This document shows, one piece after another, positions 42,191-54,640 of a stretch of 58,006 bases of DNA; position 1 is the first letter of the stretch; every line of letters starts with the position of its first letter. The DNA is from Spirogloea muscicola (lineage: Eukaryota; Streptophyta; Zygnematophyceae; Spirogloeales; Spirogloeaceae): positions 97,230 to 155,235 of the forward strand of contig WELB01000061.1 of the NCBI GenBank assembly GCA_009602725.1, written 5' to 3'. The notes beneath the pieces were generated by a model. It made no database searches. It was not told the origin of the DNA and saw only the letters and a list, made by a program, of their open reading frames with translations. The translations under genes and the position numbers were made by a program.

Positions 42191-42194
42191 ATAC

Positions 42195-43141
42195 CCCCCT
42201 TCGCGAGGTGGGGCCTTCACGAGATCGGACGGCGAAGATAGGCCATCTCTCCGCAAGCCCCCGACGGAGAGCGACCTAGGGCGCGCCGCCGCCGCCGCCG
42301 CCGAGGTTTGGGAGGCACGGCGCGTGTCGCGTAGGCAATTACTTGGGGGCCAGGGTGGCCAGGGGGCCGGAGCGGTGAGAGCCCCCCGCGGGGGTGACCA
42401 CGCAAGAAGGAGGGAGGCAAGGAAGCAGCCTTTTACTTGAGGAGAGATCGAGAAAGGGCTCGCCCATTGAGGATAGGGGCTGGGCAAGCCAGCCCAAAAA
42501 AGAATGAACAAAGAACGAGAAGGGGGCCAGAGGAAGCCAGAGGAAGCGCTAAGAAACCAAAGCACACAAAGAAAGAAAGCAGCTACAAATCTCTCTCCGC
42601 ACGTGAACCAGAGATCTCTCCGCAAGTAACAGGCTGCCTCCTGCCTCACCCGCTCCTCACTCACTCCCGCCCGGTCACCCTCGCCGGGGGATCTCTCGCC
42701 ACTCCCCATCTGGGCCTAGAGCGACTACCTGCCCACTGGCATCGGTGGCTGGAGGCGCTACTGGAAGGTAGGGGTTTGTGTAATCTCTACTGTGGTGGCT
42801 CTGGAAGTGGACATCGAGGTCGTTGTGTGCAGAGAAGGATATGGGTAAGCTGCAGCTGTTGACGTGCTCGGGCAGCGAGTGTCTCGGAATGCTTCGGCCG
42901 TCCAGAGCTGACCTCTCCGCCAAGAAGAAAAAAAAAAGCGCGGCCGAATTGACTGGTGGCTGGGAGAAACCAGCCCAAAAGGAATGGACAAGGCAGTGTC
43001 AGGGTCACCGAATTGGACCAGGGCCTGGAAACCGGCGCTCTTCTCAAACGCAGCAATCTTATGAAGCTTACCAATAGCGGAAAAGGCGCAGGTGAGCCAC
43101 GACCGCGGGCGGTTGTGCTAGCGTAGGGCCATGTCAGGACG
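42195..43141. other. LINE tails and untranslated sequence of an I-type element
   Basis: Minus-strand LINE tail units at about 42450-42530 (GCTCGCCCATTGAGG, GGGCTGGGCAAGCCAGCCC, AAAGAATGAACAAAG) and 42935-42995 (GGCTGGGAGAAACCAGCC). The stretch 42360-42405 resembles 18815-18870. No gene recognised. Confidence 0.6.
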
Positions 43142-43489
43142 GAGCAGCCCTCAGCTGAAAGGACAGTGACGGCACCGCCACAGTCACCACCTTCGCCGCC
43201 GCAGCCGCCGCCGTCGACTACCAGCCATGAGCGGGACGCAGCCGCAGTTCCGGTACACGCAGCCGCCGTCCAAGGGTGCTGCACAACCTGCCATGGGAGT
43301 GCACCGAGGACGAGCTCGTGGAGCTCTGCAAGCGGCGGAGCGTGTGGGGGTCATCCCCAACGTGGCACTCGTGAAGAGCCAGCACGGATATATCACCTTC
43401 AACGGCAAGGCGCCGGAGCAAGTGATGCTTGATACAGGCGGGCAGCTGGTGCTGCTGGGTCGCAGCATGGAATTGTCAAAGGCCACCTG
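43142..43489 (+). pseudogene. Protease fragment, element I family
   Basis: VGVIPNVALVKSQHGYITF and KAPEQVMLDTGGQLVLLGRS (DTG at about 43428-43436) match the protease of element I (21870-22000) closely. It stops at 43487-43489 after MELSKAT. The rest of the element is absent. Confidence 0.78.
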
Positions 43490-43622
43490 ACGCACATGGC
43501 CGTTTTCCCTATAAAGAAGCAGATCTTCGCCAGGCCCCAAAACCGCACAAGGTTCATAACAGTCTGAAAGCGTGTGCATCACGCAGGCGAGCAAGGAAGC
43601 TCTTTTGTCTGCTCAGCAAATC

Positions 43623-43860
43623 CTAGTCGTAGTTGCGAGTTCTGGCAGGTAGCAGCACATAATGAGTCCGGCAGCCTATAGCCTCGGAGTGGCAGCCACG
43701 ACCAGCATGCAGATGCAAGGCGTGTGCCAAGGGTTGCTGCAGGTTGATGAGAAGCTGCGGCCTATTACACCAGGGCCTCAGAGCATGTGGCATTTGCAGT
43801 CTACCAACCGTCCCAGGTGTCATGGGGGCCAGTGCGCAGCTCACAGGCTGATGCAAGAGG
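43623..43860 (-). pseudogene. LINE C-terminus, degenerate (minus)
   Basis: The minus strand reads LINLQQPLAHALHLHAGRG and ends YVLLPARTRNYD-stop near 43623, a decayed form of LQRSMAHALHLRAGRA to LLTRNY. Confidence 0.65.
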
Positions 43861-44758
43861 TCAAGCGCCGAGGCTCAAAGGACCATCACCCCTAGAAGGC
43901 TGAGCGACCATGGTTACATCGCTGCATGCCCCTATCCTCTTCAGGTCGTGAGGATCTCCGAGTGCAGGCAAGCCCTTCGTCCACGGCTGTATCAGGCATG
44001 CATCAGATGCCGGTGGCTGCTAAGATGTGCTAACAAGTAATCCAGTAGCTGTATAACACTTGCTTGGCCTGCCCTACACCTGCACGATTCTCCAGTTAAT
44101 CAGCACCAAGACTCAAGGCCCGGGTAAACTGCTACCGTAGGATACACTAGGATGTGGCAGAGAACACTCTATTGCATGACCGTTTATGCACTTGAACATC
44201 TACCAGAAGAAGCCCTCCTGAAGGCTCCACTGAACAAGGTAGCACCGATGTAGCAATTCCACAAGACGACAGCAATACTGCTGCTCTTCCGGACCTCAAG
44301 GATGAGGCCCCAATCCAATATAACCACAAAGATGGTCGTGGGGCAGTCTCTTGCATCTGAGATCGGCAGAACTGGGCTTCAGGCGAATGACATGGAGGAG
44401 AGTGGGCCCTTCATCTGATTGGGTACAGAGCTGTCAACTAACATAGGATACAGAGTTTCTTCGGCTATGTGAAGGGGATGGTCTCCTGACGGCCATGACA
44501 CAGGCGCAACCTGTCACCAGACTAAAGCATATGTGTCGAGCAACGCATGTGCGAAAAGCTGCAGCTCCGAAGCATGTCCTTGTGGCTGTCTGAGGATGGC
44601 TTCTGCAGGCAATATCAGGGTCACATACGCCTGGCTGGGGGTGCCACGGTGTGAGTGCCACCAATAAGCAGCACTCCTGCATCGACCTGGCAATCACTAA
44701 TAAGCAGAGTCACTTGTGCAATCAGAGCGATCAATGTTGGTGGAGGGCGTTGACAGGA
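43861..44758. other. Intergenic / 3' flank of the PP2A gene
   Basis: Moderate GC, no conserved frame and no repeat shared with the rest. It probably contains the 3' UTR of the PP2A gene on the minus strand. No clear poly(A) signal was picked out. Confidence 0.45.
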
Positions 44759-47838
<3,080 letters not shown>

Positions 47839-47910
47839 GGCGGCGGGCGGCGGGCGGCGGGGGNGGGGGGGGGCTGCGCGTCCGCGCGGGCTTGGGCGCC
47901 CACCACCACC

Positions 47911-48704
47911 TGCAGTGGGGGGCCAAGAGCCACCCAGCCCACTACTCCCGAGGCGACCGACGGCAGGCTGCACAGGCTGCACAACCAACGACACCACCAC
48001 CACCACCCCACCGCCTTCTCTCCAGCGTGGGGGCCACGAGCCACCCAGCCCATTGCTGTCCTCCCCAGCCGATGTAGTCACCACCGATGTGGTCGACCGC
48101 TCCAACCCGGGGCTCTCTGCCTCGCGGGCCATCCACGCTGCCTCGAAGGCCGCTCGCTGCAAGGCGGCCAAGCACTCCGATCACCCACCTGCCGACGAGT
48201 TCGTCCCCTTGGCGGTGGACGTGCACGGGGCTCTTGGGTCCCAGTGGCTCGACCTATTGGCCAGGCTTGCGCGGCGGGCTGTGTCCCGCAGACGCGGCGA
48301 GCCAGCCGACTTCAACGCCGCGGGCTCGTGGGCTCGGGTACATCGGATGCGCCTCTCTGTATCCCTGCAGCGGTCCATGGCCCACGCTCTGCATCTGCGA
48401 GCTGGCCGTGCTCTCGCTGCGGGCTCTGGCTTTCGTCAGGGTGATAGCTTCCCGGCAGCTAGTCTGTCGGATCTGAGGCTCCTCACTCGTACTTATTGAG
48501 TGATCCATCCTCCCCCTGTTTTACCATTGCATCCTCAGGCCCCTTTGTAGCTGCTCACCGCTCCTAGGCCCCTTTGTGAATTCTTTTTGGGCTGGCTTTT
48601 CGCAGCCCTTGCCCCCATTGGGAGTGCCACTTCTTCCCCAGCAAGCGACGGCACGCCCCCCGCACACCGATACCACCACCCGTGGGGCCGAGCCACCCAC
48701 CCCA
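47911..48704. promoter_or_regulatory. Repeated motif in the shared PP2A/SPT4 upstream region
   Basis: Three copies of GTGGGGGCCANGAGCCACCC (allowing small changes) lie at about 47915-47940, 48026-48053 and 48682-48704. Each is preceded by an ACC-rich run. The first two are upstream of PP2A; the third is about 30 nt before the SPT4 start codon. The LINE at 48070-48634 separates copies two and three. A regulatory role is inferred from position and repetition only. Confidence 0.45.
48070..48634 (+). mobile_element. 5'-truncated LINE in the PP2A/SPT4 promoter region, 8-bp TSD
   Basis: 565 bp, flanked by TCCCCAGC at 48062-48069 and 48635-48642. It encodes the end of the endonuclease and the C-terminus (VVTTDVVDRSNPGLSASRA to LSDLRLLTRTY-stop, stop at 48497-48499), then a 3' UTR with hairpin GGGCTG (48589-48594) and CAGCCC (48603-48608), ending GGGAGTGCCACTTCT. 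Very similar to 56910-57475, so it is a young copy. Its 3' end lies 97 nt before the SPT4 start codon. Confidence 0.92.
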
Positions 48705-48731
48705 CACAACACACCCTGCCCGGTCCCCACC

Positions 48732-49073
48732 ATGGCGGCCGCGGCGGCGGTGCCCGCGGACCTGGGCCGGCGGCTGCGCGCCTGCCTGCGCTGCGGCCTG
48801 GTCAAGGCGTACGAGCAGTTCGCGGAGGGCGGGTGCGACAACTGCCCCTTCTTCGCGCTGGACCGCGACGCTGACCGCGTCGCCGACGCCACCACCTCCG
48901 CCTTCTCCGGCCTCGTCTCCTCCATGGACCCCGCCTCCAGCTGGGCCGCGCGCTGGCTCCGCATCTCCAAGTTCGCGCCCGGCTGCTACGCGCTCTCCGT
49001 CACCGGCCAGCTCTCCGAGGAGCTCCAGGCGGTCTGCGAGGAGAACAACGTCCGCTACGTCCCCCGCTCCTGA
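48732..49073 (+). CDS. SPT4: Transcription elongation factor SPT4
   Basis: Intronless, 113 aa, ATG in the context CCCACCATGG. The N-terminal zinc ribbon is CLRCGLV and GCDNCPF (C-x2-C-x14-C-x2-C, residues about 19-38). It is followed by the conserved SSMDPASSWAARWLRISKF and PGCYALSVTG segments and the end ENNVRYVPRS. These are the hallmarks of SPT4, which pairs with the NGN domain of SPT5 to form the processivity factor DSIF on RNA polymerase II. Length matches the family (about 102-117 aa). It is divergent from the PP2A gene. No damage was seen. The alternative downstream start at the second Met would delete the zinc ribbon. Confidence 0.96.
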   Translation: MAAAAAVPADLGRRLRACLRCGLVKAYEQFAEGGCDNCPFFALDRDADRVADATTSAFSGLVSSMDPASSWAARWLRISKFAPGCYALSVTGQLSEELQAVCEENNVRYVPRS

Positions 49074-50362
49074 CACCCGCATGCTGCTGCTAGTGCACAG
49101 TGCCAAGACCCCTTGTGCCTCGGGCGCCCACGCCGACCGCGGCGCGCTGCCTTGGTTGGTGAGCGACTGAGCCGACGGCCTCACGGAGCCGTTCGTGGCC
49201 CTCGGAGGGTGCGCGCTGCAGCGCAGGCGGCCTGACAAAGCTTCTCTCGGCTCCCGGCGGGGGGGAACCCCACCAGCGACGGCTCTGCCACAGGAGCTTC
49301 GCTACTCCGCGCTTGCTTGCAGCTCCATCGGATGTCTGCGCCGGGGAGCTGGAGCCACTGAGCTCCTCGTCCGCGTCCGGCCAGTAGCCTTTGATGGTTG
49401 CCACCCGCCCGTGCACAGAGCTCATGGCGTCGAGGGTGGGCGAGAGATGAGAGTTCCTCGTGAGCTCGCGACTCTTGCTGTTGCGTCTCTTGGCTTGCTT
49501 CGGCAGCTGCCGCCGTCACCTTTCTCCCCTTCTCCACTCTCACGTCCTCGGTTGGCCGGCTGCCCCTCTTTGAGGGTTTTCTAGCAGACTGCCTCTGTGT
49601 TGGCTTGTACAGATGCAGCTTACTGATGGCAGACACAAGTAAGCACAGCACACAAGCTCAGCCCGCACCCAGGGCACGCAAACAGCAAGGAGCTGCCGTG
49701 GTCGCCTTGGATCAGAATGCTGATGTCCCCGGGCATCCTGTTCAGCTCTTCTCCCTCCTCTCCCAGCCTCTGCCCTCTCATGGAAGCGTCTCTCGTCTTC
49801 CATGGCTCACTGGGCTGAGTCGGAAATTCGCCCAGCTCGAATTGCTATCACCATCTAGTCACATGTAGCATAGACAAAGTCTCAATCTCAAGCTTCATAC
49901 TTGCTGGCGCGACACTTCTAGAGAGTGGACAGGCACGAGGTCACCACAGCTGGCCGCCCATGCAAGCTCCACATTGCGTGTCAATGCTTGACGTCATTGT
50001 GAGTGCCGTGCTTATCTCGCACAAGGCAATGAAGCCTACGGCATGGCAGTCCTAGCTGGTCCTACAGCTGCTTGGCCTATGTACAAGGACCTCACCAACA
50101 GTATCTGATATTTGAGGCCGTTTGTTGTTGTTGGAGTTGTTTGCATGCAGCAGATTGCAAACGTTTGTTTCCACCATCACTCTCTAACCTCACAGCATGC
50201 TTGTGCATCTATTGCTCTGTCGCTTTCCTCACTGGCAAAAGCAGTTGTGCAGGAGCTAGCAGTTCACATTTACTGACTGGTACATCAGATCATCACCATT
50301 CTTGAGCTCTGCTTTCCGGCCCGTGATTAGGGAATCTTGGAGCCTTGACCTTGCCATTAACC
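49074..50362. other. Intergenic between SPT4 and MSI4; no gene identified
   Basis: Includes the SPT4 3' UTR. On the minus strand at about 49650-49150 there are GC-rich open frames (one starting MSSVHGRVATIKGYWPDADE near 49425) with possible splice sites, but no recognisable domain. A small unannotated minus-strand gene is possible. 49870-50360 shows nothing. Confidence 0.35.
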
Positions 50363-50367
50363 TTACA
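50363..50367 (-). promoter_or_regulatory. Candidate poly(A) signal of MSI4 (TGTAA, minus)
   Basis: TTACA on the plus strand, about 350 nt downstream of the MSI4 stop. Confidence 0.4.
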
Positions 50368-50539
50368 ATAGTGTGCCCCAAGCTCTCAAGCTCAAGGACA
50401 AATCAGAATTGCTTGAAGGAGGAGAGAGTATCATCCTACAATTCTTGAATATTGCATTTCTAGCCGCCAACCGGACATCCCTTGCCACGGCATTAGCCCA
50501 CGTCACTAAGTTGACCTAAAGCTTCCCTGCCTAGAGGCA

Positions 50540-50690
50540 ATTGTTCCTTCGCCCCTTTAAGATCACTTGAGACCCTTTGAACACGCGCTTCTCGGCCCCT
50601 TCAAACCTTGTCATTCTGTCCGGGCTGGCTGGTCACAGCCCTCGCACCCCTTTTGGGAGAGCCACTTTCTTTCTTTCAGTCAAGCACAGC
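50540..50690 (+). repeat. LINE 3'-tail unit in the 3' flank of MSI4
   Basis: CGGCCCCTTCAAACCTTGTC, CCGGGCTGGCTGGTCACAGCC and CCTTTTGGGAGAGCCACTTTC followed by TTTCTTTC. It is oriented opposite to MSI4 and begins about 30 nt beyond its stop codon, so it is probably part of its 3' UTR. Confidence 0.78.
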
Positions 50691-50719
50691 CTGAGCAGAA
50701 GTCATAGTTTCGCAACTTC

Positions 50720-53060
50720 TCAACTGACTTGGTCTTCCAGAATGTCTTGCCCGTACTTTTCCAACTCAGCGAGTACCTCAGCCTCCGGTCGCGTAATCAG
50801 ATCGTTGATGCGCCATATCTGCAGTTCACATCCACATACTACAATCACCATAAAGAGCGATTGAGCTGCCTTGCTTGCACAAATACGTTGCTGCTGACAA
50901 TGTTGCTTGTCCTACTGGCAAGATGATGGCACCTGGAGCGTTCCGCCACCAGCTTCACCATCTGAGACACTGACCACAGTCCATGGATCGTGGGGGTTCC
51001 AGTGGAAGTCCACGACCTTGTCCCTGCCATTCGCACAGCAGTAAGTGGTGGTCATGCAGATGCACAAGTGTGCCCTGAGGTGACAGTCAGACATGACCAT
51101 GTGAGGCGAGTAACAACGACGATGACTATCCGTTGCTTAGACCCAACAGCTAGTTGCCGTCCTGTGGAGCTTCATAGTGGCTTCCACACCTGTCCTTAGC
51201 AGAAAGTGGGACGAGGTTGGTGACAAGCAGACCTGTGGCCGACATGCTGAAAGATAAGGCCTGGGTCACTCTGCTTCATTGCTCCGGGCCCTTTCTTCCC
51301 GGCTTCAGCCAGGCCATTACTGTTGTTGACCTGCAAACAGTCAGAGAGGAATTTGCTAGTAACGCACTTCTCCTTGTCCCTTGATAATGCAGCAAGAGAG
51401 CCGGTAGTACCCCAGCACGGGTACTGAGGAGCCTCTGACAACTCGGCAGAAAAATAATGCACCTTGGAAGAGTCCCATATATTGAGGAGGCCATCCTCGG
51501 CACAACTGGCAAAAGCAGTGCCCCGGTCAGGGCACCACTGCACGCACAGCACAGCTGCCGAGTGGCCCTGGAAGATGTGCAGCGGCGCGGAATGCGAGCC
51601 GGATTCCAGCTTTCGCCGATCAAAGAGGCGGACGGAGCTATCAGCCGAGCCAGTGAGCACGTGGTGCTCATTGGCTGCGCTCCAGTCCACGCAGTGCACG
51701 TCCTCGTCATGCGCCTTCTCGACCTGCAGGGACACAGCTCAGGGTGCCTGTCGGAGGATGGATGGGAGGCATGCTGCTGAGGCCACAGACGTAATCGCGC
51801 TTGCATGCAGATCATGACAGGAGGGCTGCCCACCCACCTTGACAGCAGGCGCATCATTTCCCTCGCGGGCGTCCCAGAAGAGCAAGCACCGGTCGTCTCC
51901 TACACTGCAGAACTGCTGCTGTGCGCTGCCATGCGATGTGACCACCAGGTTCTGGTCAGCACTCTCTTCGCTCAAAGCGCTTCCCGTGTGACTAAATCTC
52001 ACACAAGAGATGCCTCTGCACGGTCTGCACTTGCTCCATCCATGCTAGGAAAGATTGGGCTCCGGTGGTGCCGGTCCCGTGAAACGCTATAGCAAACGAG
52101 AGGGAGGGAAGGAGGGAGTCATAGATGGGGTGAAACAGTAGAAGAGCGAGAGAGTAAGGGAGGAAACGGAAAAGGGTGGGTTGATGCATTGTGAGTTGTG
52201 CTTTTGAGAGAAGGAGGTCAGAGAGGAAGGACGAGAGCAGGCATCTGGGTCCCCCCTCCTCTGGGGCCGACAAGAGAGACAAGAGCGCACTCGGAGGGGT
52301 GGAACTGGACGTCCTCGACGGTGTCGGTGTGGCCTCGGAATAGGCCGCGTGCGGCAACACGGGGGCCCTTGACGGCGGCCGCTGGCGAGGAGGAGGCGGC
52401 GGGCACGGCCCCTTCGCGGTCGTCGGGCCGCCGCTGCAGGGTGGTGGCGTGGTCGTCGAGGGCCCACAGCGCGACGCAGCAGTCCTTGCCGCCGCTGAGC
52501 ACGAAGGAGGCGGCGCCGGCGGAGGCGGCGGCGAGCGCGAAGGGGGCGTCGTCGGCGTGGCCGGTGAGCACGAGGTCCGGCGCGGAGGGGGGGGCGCCGG
52601 GCTCGGGCGCGCGCGGCGGCTGCGCGTCGGTGTTCCACAGCAGCACCTCGGGCGCATCGGTGTGCGTCACGACGACGTGCGGCGCGCCGGGCAGCTCGCG
52701 GATGCGGTTCACCTCGCCCGGGTGCACCTGCACCTTGTGCTTCTTGACGAACGGCGAGCGGTGCTCCTCGCGGAAGTGCGCAATGTGCTCCGCGGCCGCC
52801 ACGCGCGGGCGCACCACGTCCGCGCTGGCCACCACCAGCGTGTTGGGCGCGCTGCCGTCCGTCTGCTCGCTCACGAACAGCCGCTGCCGCCGCTTGAACG
52901 TGTGCTCCTCCACCACGGCGCCCCAGCGGCAGGACAGCGACGGCCACACCGTCGGGTGGTTGGCCAGCCAGTCGTACAGCGCCGGCACCAGCGCCTTCCA
53001 CCGCGCGCGCGCCGCGGCGCCGCCGCCGATGCCGCCGCCGCCGTCCGGCTTGGCCACCAT
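50720..53060 (-). CDS. MSI4: MSI4/FVE-like histone-binding WD40 protein, 6 exons
   Basis: Exons on the minus strand: 53060-52291, 51925-51838, 51723-51463, 51330-51233, 51023-50933, 50818-50720 (1407 nt, 468 aa; all GT-AG). The N-terminus has the histone H4-binding helix and strand YDWLANHPTVWPSLSCRWG (about 29-47). SEQTDGSAPNTLV and FVKKHKVQVHPGEVNRIREL follow, then WD40 blades including LTGHADDAPFAL, FRGHTDTVEDVQFHP, EKAHDEDVHCVDW, FQGHSAAVLCVQW and GLIFQHVGHRDKVVDFHWNP. It ends IWRINDLITRPEAEVLAELE. Spacing and motifs match plant MSI4/FVE better than MSI1/RBBP4. Family members act in histone deacetylase, PRC2-like and CUL4-DDB1 complexes. It is slightly shorter than plant MSI4 (about 507 aa), mostly at the N-terminus. 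The long first exon is very GC-rich. Confidence 0.94.
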
Positions 53061-53096
53061 GGCCGGGCGGGCGGGGGCCCGGGGCCGGCCGAGGGG

Positions 53097-53175
53097 AACG
53101 GCTGCCTGGTGTCCCGAGACGGGCCGAACCAGCTGCAAGCCACCTCCGACTTGTGGCTGCTGACTCGGGTTCTCA
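53097..53175 (+). pseudogene. Possible LINE C-terminal scrap upstream of MSI4
   Basis: Plus strand reads SDLWLLTRV near 53148-53174, like SDLRLLTRNY of the LINE family. Too short for certainty. Confidence 0.4.
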
Positions 53176-53231
53176 CCAAGCTCCCAGTCGCTATGGGCTG
53201 TGTGGTTTTGGCGCCCTTCGGCCCTTCAAGA

Positions 53232-53515
53232 AGAAAGAAGAAGACAGGGCTCGCCCATTGAGGATAGGGGCTGGACAAGCCAGCCCAAAAAAGAACGAAC
53301 AAAGAACGAGAAGGGGGCCAGAGGAAGCCCGAGGAAAAACGAAGAAGAAGGCTCGCCCATAGAGAAAGAAAGAAAGAGGGGCTGGCAAAGCCAGCCCAAA
53401 AAGAATGGACAATGTCCAAAGCCGAAGAATAGAAGAAGAAGTGGCACTCCCAATGGGGGCAAGGGCTGCGAAAAGCCAGCCCAAAAAGAATTCACAAAGG
53501 TTCAGAGGGGCCTAA
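53232..53515 (-). repeat. Three LINE 3'-tail units in tandem (minus)
   Basis: Units at about 53320-53240, 53420-53345 and 53515-53430. Each has a hairpin (perfect example GGGCTGG 53379-53385, CAAAG, CCAGCCC 53391-53397) and AAGAAGAA runs on the outer side. The outermost unit ends with the GGGAGTGCCACTTCT type, the inner two with CAATGGGCGAGC or CTATGGGCGAGC types, so they derive from two LINE subfamilies. Confidence 0.85.
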
Positions 53516-53637
53516 GAGCGGTGAGCAGCTACAAGGAGGCACTCCGCCGAGACCCGGAGGCGGCGGCCAGAGCGCGTCCTGCAAAAGGACTACACTACAA
53601 AGTGCAAGATGGTGCAGAGGGAGATGCAGATGGCTGC
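53516..53637 (-). other. LINE-related spacer
   Basis: On the minus strand TTAGGCCCCTCTGAACC-like sequence at 53500-53520 continues the LINE 3' UTR. Nothing else recognised. Confidence 0.45.
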
Positions 53638-53865
53638 TCAGTATCCACGTGTGAGCAACAGCAGATCAGAGTAACTCGGAGCAGGAGAAGCGGCACTTTG
53701 CCGAGACCCGGAAGCAGCAGCCATAGCACGGCCAGCCCGCGCGTGGACCGCATGAGCCAAAGAGCGCTGCAGCGAGACCGCCAGCCTCATCCGAAAGACC
53801 TGCGAGAGGGAGCCGGCAGCATTGAAGCCTGGCGAACCCTGCCGCCGCTCGATTTCTTTGGCTTT
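53638..53865 (-). pseudogene. LINE C-terminus (minus)
   Basis: GFNAAGSLSQVFRMRLAVSL to PSYSDLLLLTRGY-stop (stop at 53638-53640), 5' truncated near 53860. Confidence 0.85.
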
Positions 53866-53933
53866 GAACATTGTCCATTCTTTTTGGGTTGGCTTTGCCA
53901 GCCCCTCTTCTCAATGGGCGAGCACCTTCTTTA
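53866..53933 (+). repeat. LINE 3'-tail unit (plus)
   Basis: CATTCTTTTTGGGTTGG, loop CTTTG, CCAGCCC (53886-53904), then CTCAATGGGCGAGCACC. One stem pair is G-T instead of G-C, so the stem is preserved. Confidence 0.85.
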
Positions 53934-54050
53934 GGTCTCCGTATTATGTAGCATTGTTTAGTCTGCACTCGACTCTGCCTGAACAATGTATTGGCTTGAA
54001 TTGGCCTCCCTTTCAATTCATGCGCCCCGCGCGCCTTCTCTCTTCCTGCG

Positions 54051-54168
54051 CGCGTGTGGACAGCGTGGGCAAGGGATCGCTGGAACGATACCGCCAAGCG
54101 CATGCGAAAGACCTGGGCGAGCGACCCGGCGGCGTTGAAGCCGGGCAGGAGGAAAAGCGGCGGAGTGC
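54051..54168 (-). pseudogene. LINE C-terminal fragment (minus)
   Basis: The minus strand reads LLPGFNAAGSLAQVFRMRLA and FQRSLAHAVHTRAG, matching the LINE C-terminus. It is truncated on both sides. Confidence 0.75.
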
Positions 54169-54293
54169 CGCTTTTCTTTCTTCTTTTCTCTTTGCCTCCG
54201 GCTTTCGTGGCGGCGCTCCAGCTCCCCAAGTTAGCTTGTCAGATTTGTTTGTGCTCACCCGTGGGTACTAATGTCATCTTAGGTACCTTAGAT
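54169..54293 (+). pseudogene. LINE C-terminus (plus)
   Basis: ASGFRGGAPAPQVSLSDLFV and LTRGY-stop (stop at 54269-54271). It meets the minus-strand fragment at about 54168. Confidence 0.78.
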
Positions 54294-54411
54294 TAGGTCC
54301 CCGTATTATGTAGCCTTGTTTAGTCTGCACTCGACTCTGCCTGAACAAGGTATTGGCTTGAATTGGCCTCCCTTTCAATTCATGCGCCCCGCGCGCCTTC
54401 TCTCTTTTCCT

Positions 54412-54640
54412 GCTTCGAGTCATTCTGATTGCTGTTGCTCACCCGTGGACACTGAGCATCCCTCTGCATCATCACGTGTCCTGGTGTGTAGTTTTCTGCT
54501 TTTCAGGGCACCGTTTCCGGCCTCCGGCTTCTGTCAGGGCGACGTCCTTCCGCCAGCTGGCTTTTCTTTTTGGGGCTGGCTTCTCCAGCCCCTATCCTCA
54601 CTGGCCGAGCCCTTTCTTCTATCTTCTATAGAGGATATGG
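54412..54640 (+). pseudogene. LINE C-terminus end and tail (plus)
   Basis: A degenerate LLLLTRGH-stop ends near 54455. FPASGFCQGDVLPPAGF near 54510-54560 is another C-terminal scrap. A tail follows with a perfect hairpin GGGCTGG (54573-54579), CTTCT, CCAGCCC (54585-54591), then CTATCCTCACTGGCCGAGCC and TTTCTTCTATCTTC. Confidence 0.75.

Larger units (their letters stand above)
53934..54411 (+). repeat. Direct repeat pair of about 117 bp
   Basis: AGGTCTCCGTATTATGTAGC to CCGCGCGCCTTCTCTCTT at 53934-54050 recurs with few changes at 54294-54411. The copies start about 360 bp apart and flank two opposed LINE fragments. Confidence 0.85.

Noticed and set aside
49150-49803. A minus-strand gene between SPT4 and MSI4
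   Set aside because: Several open frames and possible splice sites exist, but no frame shows recognisable domains or consistent exons; kept only as an unresolved possibility.
52087-53261. Long open frames overlapping MSI4 exon 1 in other frames and on the plus strand
   Set aside because: They are low-complexity Arg/Ala/Pro-rich shadows of a very GC-rich exon, with no family match; the MSI4 frame is clear.
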